Positions 7,731 through 14,732 of a stretch of DNA of 22,127 bases are shown here, in pieces. The notes below the pieces were generated by a model. It worked only from the letters and a program-made list of their open reading frames with translations, did not search any database and had not been told where the DNA came from. The DNA is from Campylobacteraceae bacterium. Lineage in GTDB: Bacteria > Campylobacterota > Campylobacteria > Campylobacterales > Campylobacteraceae. Within the stretch, counting starts at the first letter, position 1, and every line of letters starts with the position of its first letter. Location: positions 1 through 22,127 of the forward strand of contig JAAYLJ010000079.1 of assembly GCA_012521935.1 (NCBI GenBank), read 5' to 3'. The position numbers and the translations under genes are program-made.

Positions 7731-8912
7731 TTAGGGCAGTAAAATGATTTCAATCTCTTTTTCTTCTTCAATTAAACTCTCATCTTCTTTGCTAATAAAA
7801 AGAGCATTACTCTCTAGTAAAGGGGTTAGCATACCTGAGCCATACCTATTGTCTCTAGTTACATGAAAAAAACCATCTTCATACCTGCCTAGCACTAGCT
7901 CAGTTCTGCCACCTTTACATTTAAATGCTTTTTTATTTAATGCTTTAAACTTTTTATTAACCCCTTTTTCTATGCCTAAAGCCTTAAATAGGGCAGGGAT
8001 AGCAAAAAGAATAGTATTTAAATACGCAGCCATTGGATTGCCTGGCAAGGATATGACACTACTTTTTCCTATCTTTCCAACCATGGTTGGCCTTCCTGGC
8101 TTTAAATTTACTCCATGAAAAATCTCTTTTAATCCATGAAAAGTAAAACTATCTTTTATAAAATCAGCCTCACCCATGCTAATCCCACCGCTTGTGATGA
8201 TGAAATCATAATCTTTTAACCCTCCGATAAACTCTCTTGAGCTATCTTTATCATCTGGGATGACTCCAGCATAATTAGCTTTAAAACCATAGCTTTCTAA
8301 AATCGCTTTTATGGCATATCCATTGCAATTATATATCTCATCTTCACTGCTTTCCTCCCATGGCTCTTTAAGCTCATCTCCAGTTGAAACAATCACTACC
8401 AAAAGATCCGCGCAAATAGGCAAATGAGTAATGCCCTGAGCTGCTAACATTGCAATAAAAGAAGGTGATAAAATCTCCCCTTTTTTAATTAAAACAGAGC
8501 CTTTTTTCTGCTCTTCACCCTTAAATCTAAACGCATTTCCCTTTTTTATCTTAGCTGGCATTTTTACTTCATTTTCATCAAAAAAAAGCGCATCTTCAAA
8601 TGCTAAAATGGTATCAGCATCATCTGGCACTTTAGCACCAGTCATTATTTTATAGCACTCATTTTCGCCTAAAGATGGCACAACATTATCTCCAGCAAAT
8701 ATAGTTTTTTTAATTTTTAAAGTTTTTAAACCCTCTTTATATGAAAAAGCAAAGCCATCTAAAGCAGCATTATTAAATGAAGGGAGATTTTTTTGACATA
8801 CGATATCTTTTGCTACAACCTTGCCTAAAGCCTCTTCAAGTGGAACTATTGAAATCTTATCTCTTATCTCTACTGCTTCTAAACTCTTTTTTAAAGCTAT
8901 TTCAAAATTCAA
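7731..8912 (-). CDS. moeA: Molybdopterin molybdenumtransferase, TTG start
   Basis: This 393-residue protein inserts molybdate into adenylylated molybdopterin, the last step of molybdenum cofactor synthesis. It shows LDGFAF (DGxA loop), IMTGAKVPDDADTI, VSTGDEL, TSGGISMGEADF in the MogA-like domain, and PGRPTMVGKIGKSSVISLPG with LPGNPMAAYL. A C-terminal domain IV of about 70 residues completes it. The start is TTG at 8912-8910, overlapping the murA stop as TTGA; AAGGAG in the end of murA is 6 nt upstream and supports it. Only murA shares its transcript; no other Mo-cofactor gene is in the window. Confidence 0.95.
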   Translation of the reverse strand: MNFEIALKKSLEAVEIRDKISIVPLEEALGKVVAKDIVCQKNLPSFNNAALDGFAFSYKEGLKTLKIKKTIFAGDNVVPSLGENECYKIMTGAKVPDDADTILAFEDALFFDENEVKMPAKIKKGNAFRFKGEEQKKGSVLIKKGEILSPSFIAMLAAQGITHLPICADLLVVIVSTGDELKEPWEESSEDEIYNCNGYAIKAILESYGFKANYAGVIPDDKDSSREFIGGLKDYDFIITSGGISMGEADFIKDSFTFHGLKEIFHGVNLKPGRPTMVGKIGKSSVISLPGNPMAAYLNTILFAIPALFKALGIEKGVNKKFKALNKKAFKCKGGRTELVLGRYEDGFFHVTRDNRYGSGMLTPLLESNALFISKEDESLIEEEKEIEIILLP

Positions 8913-10177
8913 CTCTCACTCCTTAATCTTTCTATTTTAGCACCTAGTTTAGCCAATTTTCCTTCCAAATCCTCATACCCTCTATCTAAATGATAAATTC
9001 TATGAATCCTGCTCTTTCCCTTTGCAACTAAAGCAGCTAAAACTAGAGCTGAGCTTGCTCTTAAATCTGTTGCCATAACTTCTGCTGCGGTTAATTTCGA
9101 TCTACCAAATACAGTTGCGCTATGACCTTTGAGCTTTATCTTTGCACCCATTCTAACAAGTTCACTCACATGCATAAATCTATTCTCAAAAAGTCTCTCA
9201 TCAATAACACTTGTTCCATTAGCTTGAGTGGCTAAAGCCATGAACTGGGCTTGCATATCTGTTGGAAAACCTGGATATTCAGTAGTTTCAACATCAAAAG
9301 GTTGAATCTGTTTTGCAGGTTTTAATGTAATTTCTCTTTTCTTTTCTTCAATTTCAAATCCCATTTTAACAAGTTTTCTAGTAATAGCTGTTAAATGCTC
9401 AGGAATAATGGAGGTTAAAGTAATTTGACTATTAGTAATAGCTCCTGCACAAAGATAGGTTCCAGCTTCAATTCTATCTGGGATAACTTCTATATTTTCA
9501 ATTGGCAAAAGCTTCATTGAAGAGCCTTTTATGATTAATTCATCTCCTCCAATACCTTCAATATGAACACCAGAGTTAGCTAAAACTTCACAAAGTTGTA
9601 CAACTTCAGGCTCTTTTGCAACATTGATAAGCGTGGTTGTTCCATGAGCTAGAGCTGCTGCCATAATGATATTTTCACTTCCAGTAACAGTGATTTTATC
9701 AAAAACAATGGTAGCTCCTTTTAGCCCATTTTGCGCCTTTGCTACAACATATCCTTGTTTTATCTCTATGGTTGCCCCCATCTGTTCAAGCGCTTTAAGG
9801 TGCAAATCTATCGGTCTTTGCCCTATGGCGCAACCTCCTGGCAGGGAAACTTCACACTGTCCAAAGCGAGCAAGTAAAGGGCCTAAAACAAGAATGGATG
9901 CACGCATTTTTCTAACAATATCATAATTCGCACATGTAGAGTTGATTTTTGTACTATCTAAATACATAGTTTTGTTTTCAAACTTTGTAGTTGCCCCTAA
10001 ATTTGAAAGAAGCGTAGCAAAGGTTCTAATATCAGCTACATTTGGAACATTTGATATTTTAATGGGGAGAGATGAGAGGATAGAGAGAGCCAAAAGGGGT
10101 AGGGCGGCATTTTTTGCTCCAGAAATTTGAACACTTCCACTTAACTTATGACCGCCCTCAATTTGCAATAAATCCAT
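8909..10177 (-). CDS. murA: UDP-N-acetylglucosamine 1-carboxyvinyltransferase
   Basis: This 422-residue enzyme transfers enolpyruvate from PEP to UDP-GlcNAc, the first committed step of peptidoglycan synthesis. Marks are ISGAKNAALPLLA near the N-terminus, the catalytic loop LPGGCAIGQRPIDLHL with Cys116, DRIEAGTYLCAGA, YPGFPTDMQAQFMAL and DLRASSALVLAAL. The catalytic residue is Cys, not the Asp of fosfomycin-resistant MurA variants. The ATG at 10177 follows AAGGAT, with a TATAAT further upstream. It is the first gene of the murA-moeA pair and is divergent from the rhomboid gene. Confidence 0.97.
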   Translation of the reverse strand: MDLLQIEGGHKLSGSVQISGAKNAALPLLALSILSSLPIKISNVPNVADIRTFATLLSNLGATTKFENKTMYLDSTKINSTCANYDIVRKMRASILVLGPLLARFGQCEVSLPGGCAIGQRPIDLHLKALEQMGATIEIKQGYVVAKAQNGLKGATIVFDKITVTGSENIIMAAALAHGTTTLINVAKEPEVVQLCEVLANSGVHIEGIGGDELIIKGSSMKLLPIENIEVIPDRIEAGTYLCAGAITNSQITLTSIIPEHLTAITRKLVKMGFEIEEKKREITLKPAKQIQPFDVETTEYPGFPTDMQAQFMALATQANGTSVIDERLFENRFMHVSELVRMGAKIKLKGHSATVFGRSKLTAAEVMATDLRASSALVLAALVAKGKSRIHRIYHLDRGYEDLEGKLAKLGAKIERLRSES

Positions 10178-10208
10178 TTCACAGAATCCTTTTATAAAAT
10201 TAGAAAAG

Positions 10209-10214
10209 ATTATA
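10209..10214 (-). promoter_or_regulatory. -10 element of murA
   Basis: On the minus strand this is TATAAT, about 32 nt before the murA ATG, in the 107-bp divergent gap with the rhomboid gene. No convincing -35 is visible. The same gap has a 10-bp palindrome, AGAAGCTTCT (10229-10238), and a small stem GGAAAA/TTTTCC (10241-10256), of unknown meaning. Confidence 0.5.
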
Positions 10215-10308
10215 ATAAGATTTTAATTAGAAGCTTCTGCGGAAAAATTATTTTCCTTTTATATTAATTAGGTAGTATCATTATTTGAGAATATTTAGAG
10301 GCAGAGAA

Positions 10309-10815
10309 TTGAAAGCCACTAAGATATTTATAATTTTTTGTATAGCTGTTTTTATACTTCAGCAACTCTATCCAAGTACTGCTTTTTACTTTGGTTTAAA
10401 CCTATATTTTTTTAAAAATTTATATCTTTGGCAACCTTTAAGCTCTATGTTTATGCATGGTAATTTAATGCATTTAGCCATGAATATGGCTGTTTTGTAT
10501 CAATTTGGCTCACTTTTAGAAAGAAATTTAGGTACAAAAAATTTTACTAAGCTTTTTATAATTGGTGGTTTTTTAACTGGGATTTTAAGCGTACTATTTC
10601 TTTATATTTTTAATTTAAACCATCTTTTAGTTGGAGCTTCTGGCGCTATATCGGTATTAATTGGGCTTGTTGCTAGACATGATGTTTTTAATAGAAAAGG
10701 GTTAATTATTGCGATACTTTTAATATCTTTTGCTCCTTTAATGCTAGGAGTAAATATTGCGTGGTATGCTCATCTTTTTGGATTTATTATAGGGTGGTTT
10801 TGGAAAATTAAGTAG
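10309..10815 (+). CDS. Rhomboid-family intramembrane serine protease
   Basis: A small rhomboid of about 168 residues with roughly six hydrophobic segments. Family marks are HGNLMHLAMNM in the second helix, the catalytic serine in LVGASGAISVLIG, and the catalytic histidine in WYAHLFGFIIGW (Ser119 and His163 counted from 10285). The usual AHLGG motif is AHLFG here. The frame can begin at TTG 10285, but TTG 10309 has the better Shine-Dalgarno (AGAGG at 10297-10301, 7 nt away) and gives MKATKIFIIF, a natural first membrane helix, so I prefer 10309. It would cleave membrane-protein helices in the inner membrane; the substrate is unknown. The next gene starts 14 bp downstream, so they are probably co-transcribed. 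Confidence 0.85.
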   Translation: MKATKIFIIFCIAVFILQQLYPSTAFYFGLNLYFFKNLYLWQPLSSMFMHGNLMHLAMNMAVLYQFGSLLERNLGTKNFTKLFIIGGFLTGILSVLFLYIFNLNHLLVGASGAISVLIGLVARHDVFNRKGLIIAILLISFAPLMLGVNIAWYAHLFGFIIGWFWKIK

Positions 10816-10829
10816 CGGGGGCAAGGCTT

Positions 10830-12596
10830 ATGAAGTGGTATTATGTGGGATTAAACTCATCTTTATTGTATCCTTTTTTTAAAAAAGAAAATGAAAGTAA
10901 AGATATAAAAAACATAGATGTAAAAAAGGTTAAAATTTTAGAACCTTCCATCTGCTTAATAGAGTTTGACAAGATTGAGTCAAAAGATTTAGTTTTTTTG
11001 ACAAGCCTATCTAAACAGTTGCAAAATTCCACTGTTTTTATCTTTTTAAATGAAATTCAAGCAAACTCAATTATCTATAATTTTGCATATAAAACTAAAG
11101 CTATCTCTATACTTAATGTTCCTAAAAATAGGCAAGAAGCACAGTCTTTGGTTGAGAATGTTTTGGATTTAGCTAAAAATGAGATAAGGAAAGATAAATT
11201 ATCTAAAATATCTAATTTTTTAGATAAAAATATACCTTTTTTATACCATAAAAAAGAGGATAATATCTATTTTAATGAACTATTTCAAAAAATTTTCCCA
11301 AGCATAATTACTTGCCCCACGCCTTCAATAGAGTATTTTTTAAAAAACAAAGAGTTATCTAGTGGGGAGAAAAGTTTTAAAGGAAGTGTTACCCAAAAAG
11401 ATTTTGAAACTTTTATCTTTTATTCTCAAACTTCAAAAAAAGAGTATGGGATTAAACACCGATATGAAGCCATTGAGTGGATAAGAGATAGGTTTGAGCT
11501 AGAGGGAGATGTTTTAAATTTACACTTTTTTTTATTTTGTATAGAAAATAAAAACTATGCACAAAAGAGCCTTTTAGCGTATGATTTTTATAAATGGAGA
11601 AAAAGTATTTTTACTCTTCTTTTAAAAACAGTACCTCCATTTGATTTTGTAGCAAAATGGGATGAAGAGCACTATCTGTTTTGTTACACAAAAAAGACTC
11701 CAAATGGCGCTAAAGCAGTGTTTGAAAAGCTAGAAGAGCTTAATGAGAGCATTGCTCCATCACTCAAGAGTTATTTTTGGAAAAATCAAGCCTCAAGCAC
11801 TAAAGAGGCGATGGAGCTTATAAATGGTTTGAGTTTAGATCCGCAATATATGCAAAAAGAGGAGATTTATCATATTAAAGTAAACTCTTCGCAAGAAGCA
11901 CTCTTAAGTGAAGGAGAGAGAATACATCAAATCCTTAAAGATGCCATGATTTCAAAACAAGAGATAAAGCTTCAAAATATATATAAAGGAATGTGCATAA
12001 ATACAAACTCTCTAGTGCTTGGAGAGGAAGAGGGGATGCTTTACTTAAAATCACAATCCATACAAGCTTATGCCATGAAAGAGAGCCAAAGTGTGGTAAT
12101 TATTAGTGATATTTTTGAAAAAGATGTACAAGCTAGCGTTAAACTTATAGACAATGAAAAGGGGATAGTTTATATAGATGATTTTTGTTACTTAAAACAT
12201 AGTACAAATGAAAGGCGTCACTCAAGAGTCCAAACAAAGACAAGAACACCGATCTTCATTACTCAAGGAAAGGTACAAATCCATGGTGAAATCTTAGATC
12301 TATCTTTTCATGCCCTAGCCATCACAACTAGGATAAAAATAGATAGTTTAAAAGAAGATAGGATAGTAAATTTCTCTTTTCATTTGCCAAATGAGAGAAT
12401 GGACGATGGTTTTAGCTTAGTAAAAGGGCTTGGCAAGATTATTTTTACAGAAAAATTAAATAAAATGGAGAGCAAAATAGTCTTAACAATTGACTTAAAA
12501 AAGCCATATGATTCTAACCTTTTACAATATATTCACTCAAGGCAAAAAGAGTTGGTAAAAGAGTTAAAAGCACTATCATCTTTGGCATCAAACTAG
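10830..12596 (+). CDS. PilZ-domain protein with a degenerate GGDEF-like segment
   Basis: A soluble protein of 588 residues. The clearest part is a C-terminal PilZ domain from about 460 to 565: the c-di-GMP-binding RxxxR is R462-RHS-R466, and the second motif is DLSFHA (D490, S492) with the usual glycine replaced by Ala495. Before it, about 375-460 looks like the extra beta-barrel of YcgR-type PilZ proteins (IKLQNIYKGMCINTN onward). Residues 205-320 read like a worn-down GGDEF domain: HRYEAIEWIRDRFELEG, LHFFLFCIENK, then VAKWDEEHYLFCYTKK where GGDEF would be (277-281 is WDEEH), so it should not make c-di-GMP. The first 120 residues may be a receiver-like fold with no clear phospho-acceptor. 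No signal peptide or membrane helix is seen. PilZ is fairly safe; the other domains are pattern-based inference. It is probably a c-di-GMP effector. Confidence 0.7.
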   Translation: MKWYYVGLNSSLLYPFFKKENESKDIKNIDVKKVKILEPSICLIEFDKIESKDLVFLTSLSKQLQNSTVFIFLNEIQANSIIYNFAYKTKAISILNVPKNRQEAQSLVENVLDLAKNEIRKDKLSKISNFLDKNIPFLYHKKEDNIYFNELFQKIFPSIITCPTPSIEYFLKNKELSSGEKSFKGSVTQKDFETFIFYSQTSKKEYGIKHRYEAIEWIRDRFELEGDVLNLHFFLFCIENKNYAQKSLLAYDFYKWRKSIFTLLLKTVPPFDFVAKWDEEHYLFCYTKKTPNGAKAVFEKLEELNESIAPSLKSYFWKNQASSTKEAMELINGLSLDPQYMQKEEIYHIKVNSSQEALLSEGERIHQILKDAMISKQEIKLQNIYKGMCINTNSLVLGEEEGMLYLKSQSIQAYAMKESQSVVIISDIFEKDVQASVKLIDNEKGIVYIDDFCYLKHSTNERRHSRVQTKTRTPIFITQGKVQIHGEILDLSFHALAITTRIKIDSLKEDRIVNFSFHLPNERMDDGFSLVKGLGKIIFTEKLNKMESKIVLTIDLKKPYDSNLLQYIHSRQKELVKELKALSSLASN

Positions 12597-12617
12597 CTTT
12601 TTGATTAAACTTTTATG

Positions 12618-12626
12618 TGATATGAT
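12618..12626 (+). promoter_or_regulatory. Possible extended -10 for sixA
   Basis: TGATATGAT fits an extended -10 (TG-N-TATGAT). Transcription would begin at about 12633, the first base of the sixA ATG. The -35 is not convincing. AGGGGA just before the ATG is too close to be a normal Shine-Dalgarno. Confidence 0.3.
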
Positions 12627-12632
12627 AGGGGA

Positions 12633-13127
12633 ATGAAAAAAGTTTTTTTTATAAGACATGCAAAAGCTAGTTGGAAAAATAGCCAAACAGATGACTTTGA
12701 TAGGCCTTTAAATAAAAGAGGTCGAAAAGATGCGTTTTTAATCGCAAATAGATTAAAAGAGTTTGGTATAAAGCCAGATATGATTTTAACTTCACCTGCT
12801 ATTAGGGCGCAAAAAACTGCAAAAATTATCTCAAAAATATTAGAAAAAGAGTATATATTAGTTGAAGATCTATATCAAAGCTCTTTTGAGGGCTATTTAG
12901 AGCTTATATCAAATATTCCAGATAAGCATGAAACCATCTTCATCATAGCTCACAATCCAGAGATTACCTTAGTTTGCGAATATTTAACAGATCTCATACT
13001 AGGAACCATTCCAACCTCAGGCATAGCAGCTGTTAAGCTTAATTGTAGCAGTTACTCCCAAATAGGGGAGGGGTGCGCAAAGCTTCTATTTTTTGATTAT
13101 CCAAAAAAGCATTTAAAGAAAACCTAG
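12633..13127 (+). CDS. sixA: SixA-type phosphohistidine phosphatase
   Basis: A 164-residue histidine-phosphatase-superfamily protein. The catalytic motif is RHAKASWKN (the nucleophile histidine follows FFIR), with DRPLNKRGRKDA, TSPAIRAQKTAKII and the second active-site histidine in IIAHNPEIT. This order and length match SixA, which removes phosphate from histidine phosphotransfer domains, and I see no added domain. The target is unknown, and small members of this superfamily can act on other phosphates. It is 36 bp after the PilZ gene and may be read with it or from its own -10. No terminator is visible after it. Confidence 0.85.
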   Translation: MKKVFFIRHAKASWKNSQTDDFDRPLNKRGRKDAFLIANRLKEFGIKPDMILTSPAIRAQKTAKIISKILEKEYILVEDLYQSSFEGYLELISNIPDKHETIFIIAHNPEITLVCEYLTDLILGTIPTSGIAAVKLNCSSYSQIGEGCAKLLFFDYPKKHLKKT

Positions 13128-13244
13128 CTACAAAACTACAAAAACTTAAACTCCTTTAATATTAAATACTCAAGATAGATTTCATCCATATTTACCATTA
13201 GTAAAATAGTTTATATTTAAATACACATTTACATATGGATAATT

Positions 13245-13271
13245 TTAGAGTTTTCAAAAGGTAAACTCTAA
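13245..13271. repeat. 9-bp inverted repeat enclosing a TTTTCAA half-site
   Basis: TTAGAGTTT (13245-13253) and AAACTCTAA (13263-13271) are perfect complements separated by 9 nt. There is no T-run on the exit side, so it is not a standard terminator. The left arm runs into AGTTTTCAAAA (13249-13259), which is also found in the xerH promoter. Confidence 0.55.
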
Positions 13272-13336
13272 TCAAAAGAGCTAGATTTCGCCATTTGAAA
13301 ATGAAAAAGAGTTGGGGGGAGATGGGTTTGATTTAA

Positions 13337-13364
13337 TAGTTTGAAAATTACAGTTTTCAATACA
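13337..13364. other. Candidate difH recombination site
   Basis: Two 11-bp arms, TAGTTTGAAAA (13337-13347) and TTTTCAATACA (13354-13364), flank the 6-bp centre TTACAG. The inner 7 bp of the arms, TTGAAAA/TTTTCAA, are perfect inverted repeats. The 11-6-11 layout, AT richness, non-coding location and GAAAA/TTTTC cores match what I know of dif sites, and XerH, which acts on difH in Campylobacter and Helicobacter, is encoded about 130 bp downstream. I could not align it to a known difH. Confidence 0.6.
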
Positions 13365-13462
13365 AAATATGATTATTCTTTGTATTTTACCTTTTGCAAA
13401 GCCCTATATATAGCTTTTTAGTGAAAAGTTAAAATTTTAGTTAAATTCATAGTTTTCAAAAA

Positions 13463-13471
13463 TGATATAAT
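13463..13471 (+). promoter_or_regulatory. Extended -10 promoter of xerH
   Basis: TGATATAAT is a perfect extended -10 (TG-N-TATAAT), giving a start near 13478 and a 15-nt leader. GGAG (13485-13488) is the Shine-Dalgarno before ATG 13494. AGTTTTCAAAA (13451-13461), a difH-like half-site, fills the spacer just upstream of the TG. Confidence 0.7.
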
Positions 13472-13493
13472 CTTTAAAAAACTTGGAGTCATA

Positions 13494-14573
13494 ATGAAAC
13501 GGCCAATTGATTGTGAACTTAACCCAAATGAATCACTTCTTTATTGGATGAGTAGGTTTATAAGATTTAAACTAAACTCTTTATCAAATAGATCTTTAAA
13601 AGATCCAAAAATGCTCTCACAGGTTACTTTTGCTCTTACTAAAGGGGTTAACTCTTTAGATGAGCTTGATACTTTAGTTAAAAGAGCAAGAAACGCTGGA
13701 ATGAGCGGGATAAATACTTATTTTAACCCTTTGAAAAAATTTGTAGAGTTTATAAGTTTTTACAATCTTCACTCCCTAACCCAGATAAATGAAGAGCTTT
13801 TGGCTGATTTTTTGGCAAGTGCGACTGGCGGGCTTAGCGATGCGACTAAGAAAAATTATCGCATTGCCCTACTCTCTTTGTTTGGTTTTTTAGATAAGCA
13901 TAATGAAGAGGATGGAAAAGCACACCTGTTTAATATAGAGCTTAAAAATTGGGGAGGTATAACAGGCAAAGGTGGTGAAAAATTACCAGAATATATGAAT
14001 GAAGATGAGCTTGAAAGGTTTTTAAAGGCAATTGATGAGGCTAAATTTAAAACAAATGAAAATAGAAACAAACTTATAATAAAACTCATTTTATATACTG
14101 GAATTAGAGTTTCAGAAGCTTTAAGTGTGAAGGTTAAAGATATAGTCCAAGAAGATGACTGTTTTTCTATTAGAATTCTTGCAAAAGGAAATAGACATAG
14201 AATAGTCATGATAAAACAACACTTAATAAGAGAGCATTTAAGTGAGCTTTTAAGAGAGAGTTACTGTAAAGATGGGCTTTTATTTTGCAATAGATTTGGT
14301 GAAATGATTTCTCAAGCTTATGTAAGCAGGCTTGTTGAGCAGATTTTGTTTCAAGCAGGCATTAGAAAATCAAAAAATGGTGCTCATATGCTAAGGCACA
14401 CCTTTGCAACTTTGCTTTACCGCAAGCGAAAAGATATAATTCTAGTTCAAGAAGCTTTGGGACATGCTAGCTTAAATACATCTAGAATCTACACACATTT
14501 TGATAGCGATAGATTAAAAGAGGCTGCAAAAGTTGCTGAAGAGTTAAATATAAATAGTCATAAAGGAAGATGA
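13494..14573 (+). CDS. xerH: Tyrosine recombinase XerH
   Basis: A 359-residue tyrosine recombinase with an N-terminal core-binding domain (about 1-175) and a C-terminal catalytic domain. All catalytic residues are visible: Arg205 (LYTGIRVSEALS), Lys231 (AKGNRHR), His298 and Arg301 (HMLRHTFAT), His324 (LGHASLNTS) and the nucleophile Tyr333 (SRIYTHF). The N-terminal IDCELNPNESLLYWMSRFIRFKLNSLSN block and the overall length resemble XerH of Campylobacter and Helicobacter, which resolves chromosome dimers alone at difH, with FtsK. Its stop TGA shares one base with the next ATG (TGATG). The start has a good Shine-Dalgarno and promoter. A candidate target site lies 130 bp upstream. Confidence 0.92.
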   Translation: MKRPIDCELNPNESLLYWMSRFIRFKLNSLSNRSLKDPKMLSQVTFALTKGVNSLDELDTLVKRARNAGMSGINTYFNPLKKFVEFISFYNLHSLTQINEELLADFLASATGGLSDATKKNYRIALLSLFGFLDKHNEEDGKAHLFNIELKNWGGITGKGGEKLPEYMNEDELERFLKAIDEAKFKTNENRNKLIIKLILYTGIRVSEALSVKVKDIVQEDDCFSIRILAKGNRHRIVMIKQHLIREHLSELLRESYCKDGLLFCNRFGEMISQAYVSRLVEQILFQAGIRKSKNGAHMLRHTFATLLYRKRKDIILVQEALGHASLNTSRIYTHFDSDRLKEAAKVAEELNINSHKGR

Positions 14574-14728
14574 TGCACGATGCATTTGAAGAGTTAAAAG
14601 TGATTAAGTCAAAATTGGTAAAAGAAGAGAAATCTACTAAAAAAATAGAAGATAAAAAAGATAGAGAAGTAAGGCTAAAAAATGAATTTTTAGACTATAT
14701 GAAAAATAGTGGCGTAGAAAAAAAGTAA
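14573..14728 (+). CDS. Small charged protein of 51 residues, function unknown
   Basis: An ORF beginning MHDAFEELKVIKSKL and ending DYMKNSGVEKK. The ATG shares one base with the xerH stop and follows AAAGGAAG, an excellent Shine-Dalgarno; the stop is 4 bp before the bpt start. The protein is lysine- and glutamate-rich, probably one long helix, with no membrane segment or cysteine. I do not recognise the family. The tight coupling on both sides and clean ribosome-binding site argue it is a real gene. It could be a small partner of XerH or Bpt, but nothing in the sequence settles that. Confidence 0.7.
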   Translation: MHDAFEELKVIKSKLVKEEKSTKKIEDKKDREVRLKNEFLDYMKNSGVEKK

Positions 14729-14732
14729 AGAA

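Larger units (their letters stand above)
13128..13493. other. AT-rich gap between sixA and xerH
   Basis: This 366-bp gap has no ORF longer than about 11 codons. It holds the xerH promoter, a difH-like palindrome (13337-13364), further copies of TTTTCAA or its complement, a 9-bp stem TTAGAGTTT/AAACTCTAA (13245-13253, 13263-13271), an 8-bp inverted repeat AATACAAA/TTTGTATT (13359-13386) and a weak AAAGC/GCTTT stem (13398-13417). No convincing terminator for sixA is seen. Confidence 0.8.

Noticed and set aside
10241..10260. GGAAAA/TTTTCC stem followed by TTTT as a terminator
   Set aside because: The stem is A/T-rich and weak and lies between two divergent genes, where no transcript would need to end.
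13233..13262. Tiny ORFs in the sixA-xerH gap (9 and 11 codons)
   Set aside because: They lack ribosome-binding sites and lie among repeats; length is at chance level.
13398..13419. AAAGC/GCTTT stem with TTTTT as a sixA terminator
   Set aside because: Only five pairs with a 10-nt loop, and about 270 bp after sixA; too weak to call.
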